Of a DNA stretch of 64,000 nucleotides, positions 33,799 to 44,463 are shown piece after piece (the stretch's first letter is position 1; each line of letters begins with the position of its first letter). The DNA comes from Liolophura sinensis (lineage: Eukaryota; Mollusca; Polyplacophora; Chitonida; Chitonidae). A program made the position numbers and the translations under genes. The stretch is from positions 14,211,704 through 14,275,703 of the forward strand of contig NC_088304.1 in the NCBI RefSeq assembly GCF_032854445.1, given 5' to 3'. The notes beneath the pieces are model-generated. The model saw nothing but the letters and a program-made list of their open reading frames with translations, ran no database searches and had not been told where the DNA came from.

Positions 33799-34919
33799 GA
33801 CAACGTATTAATACAGGGAATGACTCCACAAACTGCTGACTTACTGAACATCTGAGGTCCATACAGTAGCTATCTTTTGACTGTTACTGGATTCAAGTCT
33901 CGTTAACAAGGACTATGATGTGTTGTGCACTATTCCCCCAAAAGACACTGTGCATGGAAAATATTTCACTAGCACTACGGCTGTATCATCATCCTGAATG
34001 CATTGTTATACATTACTTTCATTTTGTCAATTTTTTTCTGCGAATATATATATAGACCATAGTGAACAACAATAAATATTTGAACAATATGATCTAAACA
34101 GAGTTTTCTTCACAATAGGGGAACACTCCCTAAACTAGCGAAGTATGACTTGATCGTGGTATCTCGTGTGAACATTTGGGTAGGCGGGAGCAGTAAAAAA
34201 GTGGTTACAATAAAATTTTCTAACAGTTTTAATTACATGGGTTATAGGGTATGTGTTTTTGTGTACACAAACATCTCCTTCTATCCTCTTAAACTTACAA
34301 TCAGAAACATAAGCAACTGGCTTTAAAACTACAGCTTAATAAAATAAGTGCACGTAGTTGGATGTCATGTCAGTACCGAAATTCTGCAGGCGGAACTTGT
34401 ATTTATGCAGTAACGTTTGTTGATCTACTACATTTTCTTTTTTATAGTATTTACACTACTGTATAATTTATACAGCGTAGTTGATAATGTATTAAACTCC
34501 CCAAAAACGCGTCAGTCCACGTGTGATATTTTCCCGGTTTCGGAGGACACCCGCAGATCTGTAGATCTGGAGTTATTTCCCTTGGACTGTTTAGCGGTAG
34601 AAAATCACGCGATGAAAGAATAAACCATTGTAATCAGAGGGAAGATGTTTGTTGAGGTTTGGCTTTAGACAATCTGACTTGTAAGAGATCAGGCTTCGGC
34701 GAGGCATAAAAGGTCACTGGCATTAGGTGTCAAGTGCATAACGTTACAGGTTCTGTGCCAGTAAGAATGTTCATATAAGTGAGAAAATGCATAAAATGAC
34801 CCACAGGTGATGATGTCGCTCCTGTGACGTCACACGGATTACCACCGTCTGTGAAATGGAGAAGAAATCAGACGAGCCCTTGCTGGCTTATTAATGAAAA
34901 GCGTTGTGCTTGTTGCAGC

Positions 34920-35055
34920 TGATCACGCCATAGTCCATGAGGTCACAGGTTCGAATCCAGCTATCGCAAGATGGGTTGCGGCTTTAGGTAAGACTATTTA
35001 TCGTGTACCTGGAGCAGGGCGGTAATTACGAAAAGGATGAATGAATGAAATAAAT
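34920..35055 (+). mobile_element. SINE-C (tRNA-derived)
   Basis: B-box-like caggttcgaatccagc, then cggctttaggtaagactatt, ending in a gaatgaatgaaataaatg-type tail. The head before the B box is degenerate. Single copy in this window; repeat D copy 1 begins directly after it. Confidence 0.5.
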
Positions 35056-35059
35056 GAAA

Positions 35060-35255
35060 TAAATCGCCGAGAACATACCTTGGGTATTTCCTACAGCACT
35101 GAAATATTTTTCTTAGTTCTTTAGAAGTTTGTGTTAGGCGTCGATTTAGGAACTGGCCTTGTGTTTATTGACATGGAACGTCCTTACTGGTTGACGGCTG
35201 GTATACAAGTGTGTATTGCGACGCATAGATTTATGGTCGGAGTTTAACCTAAGGG
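35060..35255 (+). repeat. repeat D, copy 1
   Basis: cgagaacataccttgggtat, gtttgtgttaggcgtcgatt, catggaacgtccttactggt, ctggtatacaagtgtgtatt and gacgcatagattta. The same block order occurs in copies at 35815, 36883 and 43915. Confidence 0.7.
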
Positions 35256-35814
35256 CTTTTCCGTCGAAATAGACACTATTTGACACTTTCCTTGCGCTGC
35301 TCAAAATCACTTATTTACTCGTTAATCACTTGTTAAATATAAACACCTGACAAAGAGCCCCTAAGATAGATGACGTCATAGCGCGTTCGCAGAATGTGTT
35401 TGTCACAGAGAAACGGACACCTGGATGATCCCGATCCCTGAAGCCGAGCGTCGTTGTCCTGTGACAGTTTATCCTATACCACGTGGGTTTTTAAGACCAT
35501 GGAATGCCGCGGTCACCCGTACACCCGTACCTTTTTATTCACCCGTTCCTGTGTACCACGTGCAAGCCATGCATTTTGGTGATTATGGTGATTATCTGGT
35601 TCTGTGATACATTATATCCGGTAATGGCGATTCACGTAGATTGCACGTAGATTGCACTACACCTTAAGCTGTAAGAATTCCATCCCGCTGTACGAATAGA
35701 CACAAATAAACAAACGTTGTACATAATTTCGCCGTTTAGACCTATTCGTGTATGAACAGTTGCAGTTAAAGCTCAAACATCATTGAGAAATATTGACTAC
35801 TTCTCTTTGCATGA

Positions 35815-35970
35815 TTCCGGCCTAATTTCATACTTTATTTACTTTCCTAATTCTTTGGTGGTTTATGTTATACGTAGCTTTGAAAATTGGCCGTGCGATT
35901 ATTGACCTAGAACGTTCTTATAAGCTGACGGCTAGTATATGAATGTCCGTTTCGACGCATAGATTTAAGG
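35815..35970 (+). repeat. repeat D, copy 2
   Basis: tttactttcctaattctttg, gtttatgttatacgtagctt, acctagaacgttcttataag and gacgcatagattta; joined directly to a single arm of element G (35970-36046). Confidence 0.65.
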
Positions 35971-36046
35971 CAAAGAAAACAGTAAAATGAAATATGTATC
36001 AGATGAAAGGCCATGAAAAGCTGTCCCGGAAAATAGCTGGATAAGT
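35970..36046 (+). repeat. single arm of foldback element G
   Basis: ggcaaagaaaacagtaaaat, gtatcagatgaaaggccatg and gaaaatagctggata match 476-560 closely. Confidence 0.65.
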
Positions 36047-36797
36047 GTGTAGAGTTGATATCGCATGTATGCCCTATGTATTCGGAGGATTATTTTGATG
36101 GGTTGGTTGTTGTGCAGTGTGTAATAGGGACAAAGATATAGTCAAATACAGATATGCACATTTTCTGACAAATGTCACCCTTAAGGCGGGACATTTTATT
36201 AAAACACCTCAGGACTAAACAAAGACGGAACAAGACCGGTTGAGCTTAAGCTAAATAAGTTTAAAATTAGGGGTGTGGAAAATTTGTGAGAATTTCCTTG
36301 TAGTGCGGAAAATGTAGACACGATATCTTATCTTTTGCACGAAAGGTCTCAAGACAGCCCATGCGCGATGTAAATACCAAATCTATGAATGAAAGAGCAT
36401 TCAGGATGCATTCGCATGCACCTAATAAGTCACTGTATAGCAAAAATTATTTTTACTACAAAATTTGAAAATTAATTTACATAACAAATTTGTGATTACA
36501 TTTACCACTTTGCTATATAGATGACAAAAGTTTTGGTTCAGAGTAGCAGTACTTTAGTGCACAGACAAAAAAGTCCACAGAAGAACACAATTGGCAATGA
36601 CGTTAAAACTAGTATATATGTTACTTTCTAGTGAAATTCACACTTTGTATTGAATGGAATAACCAAAGTAACGAATCTACCCTTCTTACATTCTTTCCTC
36701 TCACTTTAATCTATGTGACAAAGGTTTGTCTTTTTTGTATTTTATGAAATGTTGAAAGTTATTGTAAGTACTAATAAAAGAGTTATATGTAACACAC

Positions 36798-37383
36798 CAT
36801 AGAGAATAAAACCAGAGCAGTGACGACAATGTGAGAGTTGGCTAATGGACACACTCAACGGGTGAAATACAGCCTCCGTTTCATGACTATAGGGCTATAG
36901 GGGCTGTCTGATCATCGTGTTGAATTCGATGGCCACGTTGGATATGCGTTATCCGATTTCACTCAGTCGCCCAAAACATACCTTGGTCTTTCCAACATCA
37001 TTTAAAACTGTTGAAGGCTTCTTTTTCCCGTTTTCGTACTTAATATACTTTCTCCGTTCTTTTGTGGTTTGTGTTGTACGTCGTTTTCGGAATTGACCTT
37101 ACGAATGACCTGGAACATCCTTATTGGTTGAGGGCTGGTATACCAGTGTCTGTTTCGACGCACAGATTCTTATCAGTTTACCGCAGTTAGGGTTTTATTT
37201 TGACTGTTCATGTGAGTGCATAAATAGTAGCACATAACTCGACCCCTAAGACAATGGCTTGAGCAGAGTTAGGTGAAAAAAGGCAGGTATGTTAGTTGCA
37301 ATTTATTAGACGTCACTGGTCTAGAATTACCCCGAATGCACTGTTGTGCATCACATTTAACACACAATAACATTAAAACAATG
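36798..37383 (+). repeat. repeat E, copy 4, interrupted by repeat D
   Basis: E starts with aataaaaccagagcagtgac and runs to gggtgaaatacagcctcc (about 36882), then resumes at about 37171 with tatcagtttaccgcagttag and continues to cacattaaaacaatgg-type sequence. The 288-bp interruption is repeat D. Confidence 0.75.
36883..37170 (+). mobile_element. repeat D, copy 3, inserted in repeat E
   Basis: Bounded by the two halves of E copy 4. It contains aaaacataccttggtctttc, gtttgtgttgtacgtcgttt, acctggaacatccttattgg and cgacgcacagattc. Because it splits another repeat, this copy gives the best estimate of D's ends (about 288 bp). No ORF and no clear terminal inverted repeat. Confidence 0.65.
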
Positions 37384-38311
37384 GAAACGGACCTGTAAAA
37401 CTGAGCTCTGACCTGAATTTCCTAGAGATGATTTTCTAAAACTAATTACACAAAATGTCTATAGTTTCTGTATGTCAATCACATGGAACTATTAGCTGTA
37501 CAAATACATATTTGAATGGCTCGTATAATGTTTAACAGCTGTTTGATTTTAATATTAGATAACCGAACCAAATGATGAAGGAAATTAAAGAATGTAAAAC
37601 GTTTATGACGGTTATAATTTCAATTTGAGGACATATATACAATTTGAAATAATGATTCCTAGCTAATCGACTCAGTGTGCAGTTTTCCATCTAATCTTCT
37701 CAAACAAATTATTGAAACGTGTTGAGTGACAAAATATACAGTGTCATTTTCTGGATCAGCTGAGTATGGCGTGACAGTTTCGCAGGGTTTCCATCTACAA
37801 CACGTGGTGTCAAGTTACACCACCAGCGGTTGAACACGACAGCATTGTGCTGCGTGATCTCGCATAAATATTAGCGTAATCTCGCGAGAAATTCTTATCT
37901 TCTCACGACCTCTCGGTCGATACGATTCTGAATTTCACCTTTGCGATAGCGGACCGCGTTGGCAAGCCAGGTTTTGCCCGACATTTGAAACATAGGCTTT
38001 ACTGTAAAATCATCCCACGTTTAACCATACTTTATGAGTCCCAAAGACACAGTTGCATGTTTAACCGTGACATTTTTATTACCGATAGTCGGAATGCATA
38101 AATTATAGTTAAAACATGTTTTGCGCGGTCCATGCATGTTTTATACTTTGTGCAATGAGAATGTCTCAGTGCAAGTTATTTGGCTGTATAGGCCAGACAA
38201 GGGTCAGATGTCAAGGTCAAATATCTTTTTCCGGTGAAATGTAGACGCAGATGTTTCAAGTAATATGACAACACAGATATAGATTTCCTTTCATTCTTTA
38301 GTTTAGTTGTT
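37384..38311. other. intergenic, no gene recognised
   Basis: Unremarkable AT-rich sequence; no ORF above 60 codons and no repeat matched to the rest of the window. Confidence 0.4.
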
Positions 38312-38487
38312 AATTTATTTGATTGATGTTTTACGCCGTACATAAGAATATTTCACTTATACGACAGCGGACAGCATTATGGTGGGAGGAAACCAGGTAG
38401 AGCCCGTGGGAAACCCACGACCATCCGCAGATTACTGCGAAACCTTCCCACGTGCGGAAAGGGAGGAAGCCAACATGAGCTGGACTT
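38312..38487 (-). mobile_element. SINE-A, truncated
   Basis: ATTT tail, gttttacgccgtacataaga, the full core and a gaggaagccaacatgagctg end; the tRNA head is missing. Confidence 0.85.
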
Positions 38488-39610
38488 TTCATTCCTTAGA
38501 GACACCCTATAGGTTATGAAGTGTTATATGTATGACGCAAAATAGAAAGTACTACCGGGCAAGAAGAAATTTTATCGAGTAAATTTATGCGGAAAATTTG
38601 GTCGAAATTGACGAGGAAATTGAAAGGAAAGCCTTTGGTTGTGTAGTGTTACATGTAACACGGATGCACTATTAGGATGTATAACTCGGCTGGGCAAGAA
38701 GAAAAATTTTGTCGAAATAGACGAGGTAAAAAGAAAAAGAAGCCTTAGGTTGGACGTGTTACATATAAGACACATGTACAATTAAAAAGTACTACGAAAT
38801 TACGAAAAAGTACGAAATTTATCGAGTGAATTGACGAGTTACTTTAAAATAAACCAAATGGTATTTACATGACTATTTACTACTGCGCTTTAAAACATTT
38901 TTCGCATTTAGTTGTAAGCTACTATAGGCCTGATAATATATATTGTATCAATAATAGTAACGTTTTCGTAATTTGCTGCTAACTTTATTTTTTAAAACAT
39001 TACCAATAAAGAATAAACTGAAAAGTAGTGTATAGGATATTTTATTTATGTTCCATTTATAGTTTACCTTATTTCTTGTTTTTTTTTCTCGGACAGTTAT
39101 TTAATCCTACGGCTTAGATAACGTCGATAAACGCTTTACTTTCTTGTCACGAAACAAAGATGTATATTGAATTCAGTGGATGTTGTGAATCGCCGTGATA
39201 TTTGGAGATGTAGGGAGAATATACTTGCCACTTCTGTACATCTACAAAACTTACATTCCTAAAATACATCTCACTCGAAGTATGATCAACTTATATCTTC
39301 CAGGGGCACAGTATACGTTATCGAAGTTTGTGGAGTTTATTCTATACCTGAAGCATGAATCATTTACGACTTTTTGTTTGTTTCAGATGGGTTGAAAATC
39401 ATGTGGAAAAACAAGTTTCCTGGCTCTAACGTGTAGTGCGCTGTGGTTGTGTTATTAAACGGTTCTCTTCCGTTTTAGGTGTATCGCATTAGCATGCGAT
39501 GTGATTTGTCCTTCTAAAGAAATGTTTGATGGGCCAATTTATTACCTGTGTATACATAAGGGCTTCGTAGACACATTTGAATTCTTCAACATCTGCTTGT
39601 TACAACAGAG

Positions 39611-39804
39611 GGCCTCCGTGGCTCAGTCTGTTAGCTCTATAGCGCATATGCGCATATGCGCATATGTTAGCTCGATAGAGCGTATGTGGGAAGGTCTGTC
39701 AGCAACCTGTGGATGATCGTGGGTTTCCCTCGGGTTCTGGGCGGTTTCCTCTCACCATAATGCTGGCTGCCGTCGTATAAGTGAAATATAATAAATAAAT
39801 AAAT
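39611..39804 (+). mobile_element. SINE-A with palindromic insert
   Basis: Head ggcctccgtggctcagtctg, then most of the tRNA region is replaced by a gcatat palindrome cluster (about 39643-39667) and a gctcgatagagcg hairpin. The core and AAAT tail follow. Confidence 0.85.
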
Positions 39805-40000
39805 TGTTATAACAAGGCCATACAATACGTGAAATAAGAGATGTAACTACATATTTGACGTTTTCCTCAAAATATTATGCATCAGAAACATTTCAAACTA
39901 ACAGCAAAAAAGCAGTGTATATTTGTACAGATTTATTGTCTAACATCCTGTAAAATAATATTCCAAAAACTGCCTAATGTTTTGTGATTTATGACATCTT

Positions 40001-40486
40001 GGCCTCGGTTGTTCAAAACTGATTTAAGACTTAATACCAGATTTAACTTTAAACCAAGTCTTCAATTTTGTATTTAGCTCAAAAAATAATTACGTAACAG
40101 TATACTAGAAATATGAACAAAATATGCTGCTTTTATACCCTGATTTTTAACAACTGCATGGTGACATTGGCTAAAGTCATAAATTTTAAAATATAACTTA
40201 ATACCATGCAGTATTAGATAATACACTTTCGAACAATTTGGTCCAGGTGTCGTTTGTTCAAAACTGTTTTAAGACTTAAAATCATATCGAACGTTAAGCC
40301 AAATCTTCATTTTTGTACATAGCCCACAAATAATTGCTAACAGTTCATTAAATATGAACTAAATGTATTGCTGTTATACTTTGACATTGGACAACTAAAC
40401 TGATCCCAGAGCTTTGCCAAAACTTTAAATTTAAAATTTGACTTAATACCAGTATTAGCTAATACACTTTCGAACAACTGGGCCCA
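40001..40486. mobile_element. MITE-like element I, tandem dimer
   Basis: Two head-to-tail copies of about 240 bp (40001-40246 and 40247-40486). Each starts with a gttgttcaaaactg-type block followed by ttaagactta, and ends with a taatacactttcgaacaa block and ggtcca or gggccca. The starts and ends are inverted relatives (gttcgaaagtgtattagc on the opposite strand), so each copy has imperfect terminal inverted repeats. Confidence 0.7.
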
Positions 40487-40569
40487 ATAAACGAGATCCA
40501 TATTGTCTCGTAATATAGTAAGCTTGCCATCAGCCTGCCTTACATCTTGTCAGTGCTCCAAGTTCCGTT

Positions 40570-42140
40570 ATGTCCCGAATATTTCTTTTCCTGGGCGGCT
40601 TTTTGTTAGAAAATTTTTTTAGCACATTGATTCCTTTTGAAACTAGATATCCAGTTAATCATACAGAGATCCATGCGCTTTTTGTACATCTGAGAGGTTC
40701 AACGCCGGACAAATTTGTGTCACGAGCTCCGCATTTTGTCTACAAAATATTCTTAAGATCTCATGTATAAGTTAGACAAGTAATTGCTTGCCCAGTCGTT
40801 TTCTTGAAAGATAAGTCAAGAAAAGTAATTTCAGTATAGTGCTAATCTTATGGGCTTAGAGGCTGAAGTCCGCTGCGACTTTGAAGTTGCCTGTGTGGTT
40901 TGACTATTCAGAAGTCGTATAGCTATGTATAACATGACTGGGTGGTCTCACGGTATTGACGGTTCAGCCCTTCTTTAAGCCGTAGCATGTAGCGGTAGCA
41001 TATAGCCGTAGCATTATTGACGTAAACCGGGAAACTGAGGTGTAAGCTAAAAATTTCTTATCGATACATACACTGTTTATGTGTTCTAAAAGCTTAAGCC
41101 TTTTCTTCACGGATAATATTCTATGTATGACAAAGCCAAGGAAGCGGACGTTCAGATCAACAGGTATAGTATTATTGTATTTAGACCATGCCCGTGTTCC
41201 AGTCATCAAGCAGATTTCCAGAATTTAGGTGACAATGTAGCCTTTTTCAATACAAATCTTTTACAGTTAGTGCTTTGCTACAACTTAGACTGACTTTTTT
41301 CGGTGTCGGTTTTTATGGTAACGTTGACTGTAATATCTATAGAGAATCTCCAAATCATGATACTGTTAAAGGATGAAAGCCGTCATAATATGGTATGCCA
41401 CTGAACAAGATGACGATAATGGAACATCGCCATATTACAACCTATACGTAGAGAGTAGACAACGAATTAGCAATTAAACAGTTTGAGTTTCAATCAATGC
41501 ATCAGACCTATGCCAATGTCAATTGTCAGTGGCTTATTCCGAGCTCTCAAAATTGATCGCGAAAATAAAAAAAAAAAAAACATAAATTGAAAAAGAGAAT
41601 AACGTTAAACATCAGTCAAATAATTCAAGTCAGCTACGATTGGTTCAGCTTCGCTGTGCAGAAATCTTATTTGTGGACATTTGACAAAAATGAATAATAC
41701 ATAATCACACCTCTCTCACAGAAAATCGTTTGCACATTTCATCATAACTGACATTTCTCTTGAAAGCGAAGACACAGAATTCGCCTATTGCCATTTGTGA
41801 CTGTTTATTTTTGATGACAATAAATTTGTGCACCAGATCGGATTACATCAATATTTTAACGGCAATTATTGGCGGGAATTAAACCCTACTCACGCGCAGG
41901 CCTGCCCCCGGTGTCTAAAGACGGGGGCATCCGGGCCATTCTAGCTGCTTGTGGCAGGTGCGCGTGTTTGCCTTGGAACAACGTCGGCTTCTTTGATCTA
42001 TGACAAAAGGGAAATAACACTTACAGCGAAACCCTCATCCAGTTTCAGAGAGGCTCGAGGACAGACAACGTGCAGGTGGCAAACAAAAGTCAGCACAACA
42101 CTCGACTGTACTAACTACATTCCATGCATTGTCCATCACG
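40570..42140. other. intergenic, no gene recognised
   Basis: Short ORFs at 40570-40770 (+), 40964-41209 (-) and 41951-42166 (+) carry no recognisable domain. A poly-A run lies at about 41566-41580. Confidence 0.4.
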
Positions 42141-42366
42141 CGCCAGCAGCCTGCGGATTGTTGTAGGTTTCCCCCGGGGTTTCCTCCCACCATAATACTG
42201 GTAGCCGTCGTATAAGTGAAATATTCTTGAGTACGGCGTAAACATACACTCAAATAAATAAATAAATAAATAAATAAATAAACACCATAATAATGGCCCC
42301 GTCGTATAAGCGACATATTCTTGTGTACAGTGTAAAACATCAGTCAAGTAATTAATTCAGTAAATA
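42141..42366 (+). mobile_element. SINE-A, two nested 3' ends
   Basis: A core with gccagcagcctgcggattg and gaaatattcttgagtacgg plus a long AAAT tail is followed at once by a second partial core (accataataatggccccgtc to cagtgtaaaacatcagtca). Either a tail-in-tail insertion or a tandem copy. Confidence 0.8.
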
Positions 42367-42591
42367 AACACCAGTATAATATGTGTCCCTCTCACTCACC
42401 GTGAGTAGTCTGTCAAAACAGTAGCGAACGCAGATTTACAAAGTTTTGGCCATGTCGGTAAGATCGGCTTTCAAGAAGTCTCAAGTGCAAGAGGCCGCCC
42501 TGGTCGTCACGTTTAGGAGTTGACACAGCCCGGTCAGGTATGTGCGGATTACTCAGGAGAACATACGTGCTAACGTCTACAGAATGTCTAC

Positions 42592-42797
42592 ATGACAAAA
42601 GGCAAAACACCCTGCATTTTATCCCTGCTGTTCAAAGTAACAGGTGCAAGAGAAAACAGAGTGCACCAAAAGCGCAACACTTACACATTTGTCTTGAAAC
42701 CAATCGGCTTGCTATGCTTTGTTTGTTTATTTGTTTGCACTGGAATTTCTGACGTAGGTTCTGCCATGCTGGGGCTGTATGTGGATGTAACAACTAA
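42592..42797 (+). CDS. possible first exon, membrane-anchor-like
   Basis: An ATG opens 68 codons, a basic N-terminus followed by a hydrophobic stretch (PIGLLCFVCLFVCTGISDV), and ends at a consensus gtaagt donor, phase 2. No downstream exon of a known family could be joined. The next in-phase candidate, at 43209, lies in a reverse-transcriptase relic, so this is probably chance. Confidence 0.2.
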
Positions 42798-43186
42798 GTA
42801 AGTCTAATGGACGATTTGTGTGTAGTTGTAACGTGTCGGAAGACAAGTTTGTGACATGGCCCGTCCCCTATATTCGGAAATCAAGTAGACGAAGTACCAA
42901 TATTACGGCATATACTCTTCCTCCGTCCATTGCTTGGGTCTAAGGTGCCATAGCTATACATATATATGATCTGCTAAAACGACCTGCAAATTCGACCACT
43001 TAAAACGGAAATGGAAATTAACGTTAACATTAGTAATAATTATAATTATTATTAATATAAATAGTAAGAATTTCATTATTAATCTTTTCGTTGCATAAGA
43101 AACGCCGCTACATTAGGATCAAAGGCTTCATAGCCTTCTTTTTTCGCTACATACAATTAAACATGAGATTTCTCGGTGTTCACTGA

Positions 43187-43318
43187 ATTGCTTTTGAATT
43201 TCTCTTCAGTAACATCTATGCGAAATTCAGAGAAGCCGCATGTCAACAGTGTATTGGTATTCCGAAGGACATAAATTATACCTCCATTTTGGCTGACCTT
43301 TTCCTGCTGTGGTATGAA
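43187..43318 (+). pseudogene. reverse-transcriptase relic, palm segment
   Basis: An open stretch encodes IAFEFLFSNIYAKFREAACQ, then QCIGIPKDINYTSILADLFL and LWYE, and stops. It lines up with the RT region around GIPMGTNCAPLLADLFLYSYE that is common in invertebrate retroelements: the GIP, ADLFL and YE residues are kept while the Met-Gly-Thr after GIP is lost. No catalytic Asp pair and no full-length element remain. Exact retroelement class (Penelope-like or other) is unsure. Confidence 0.6.
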
Positions 43319-43524
43319 TAATAATATATGCAGTAGTGTTTCAATGGTAAACTTATAAATAAAGCTGTACCCTTCTCTCTTAACTTATGGTATACTAACG
43401 GTTGTCTAACTTCATGTAAACCATATTTAGTATAAAGTTTTTGAAAAAAATATTAGCCACCTTAACCGGACTTGAATGGTACTACAGACTGTCCAGATGT
43501 TATACCTTACCTTTTTACTGGCGG

Positions 43525-43605
43525 TTTTTTGTGAAGCCGCCATATGGCCTGTATACATCTCGCCTTCTAACATTTGTTAAATTTTGTGCAAAATTAACCG
43601 TTTCA
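43525..43605 (+). pseudogene. reverse-transcriptase relic, C-terminal segment
   Basis: RFFVKPPYGLYTSRLLTFVK and FCAK resemble the YGVYISQLIRFAR..CS block that follows the palm domain in the same retroelement proteins. It lies 200 bp downstream of the first relic, in another frame, so the element has internal deletions and frameshifts. Confidence 0.5.
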
Positions 43606-43914
43606 TTCATAAGTTATAACTACTACGAAGGGGAGTTATATTAAAGACCTTCATTGTTTTACGATTAGTAGAATTCTGTCGGTAGATATGGACGAAGTGA
43701 GCAGAATTGTTGCTTTTCTAATACTCCAGTTAACACGCAGGTCAACAGCCTGTATATACACCGTATTGACTAAAATCGCCACGTTCAATGTTTGAAGAGT
43801 TAGTCAAAGCACACTCGAAGCATAATCTGATTAACGACAACTTATAAGCTAACAAGTTAAATGTGCACGTCTAGAACATTCCTTGCGCTCTTTCCGGCAT
43901 TACGGAGAAAAGTC

Positions 43915-44095
43915 TGACTGCTTCTACTCACGTCACTCCGTTCTAATTTCTTCATTTACATATGCTTTAATTCTCAGCCATTTGGTGGTTTATGTTGATC
44001 ATTGCGTTGGGAATTAGTATTGTAAAAACTAATCTGGAACGCCCATTAGATAGTTGGTGATTAGTTCACGAATGTCCCATTCAACACGTATAGAT
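43915..44095 (+). repeat. repeat D, copy 4 (diverged)
   Basis: ccatttggtggtttatgttg, taatctggaacgcccattag and cacgaatgtcc follow the D block order, with many substitutions. Confidence 0.5.
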
Positions 44096-44215
44096 CGATT
44101 GAAACTGGTTTCATTGATTTATTGGTCTTTAACGCTGCACACAAATATGTTTAGCTCAGACAACGGCGGGTGGAACTCCCCACCCTTTGTCACATACCCT
44201 GCAAAATCTTCTGCT

Positions 44216-44463
44216 TTATTTATTTATTTGATCGGTGTTTTACGCCGTACTCAAGAATATTTCACTTATACGACGGCGCCCCAGCATTATAGCAGAGCCC
44301 GGGGGAAACCCAGTACCATCAGCAGCTTGCTTACAGATCTTTCCACGTACGACCGGATCGGAAGCCAGCATGAGCTGGACTTGAACTCACAGCGACCGCA
44401 TTAGTGAGAGGCTCCTGGGCCATTACGCTGCTCTAGTGCGCTAATCAACTGAGCCACGGAGCC
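44216..44463 (-). mobile_element. SINE-A, near full length
   Basis: ATTT tail, gttttacgccgtactcaaga, a core with a small deletion in the ggtgggaggaaacc block, and a complete tRNA head (caactgagccacggagcc). A poly-C run of about 12 follows. Confidence 0.9.

Noticed and set aside
42592-43318. Two-exon gene joining a membrane-anchor exon (42592-42797) to the open stretch at 43209
   Set aside because: Splice phases happen to match, but the second segment is a reverse-transcriptase relic that is open upstream of the supposed acceptor, so the join is most likely accidental.
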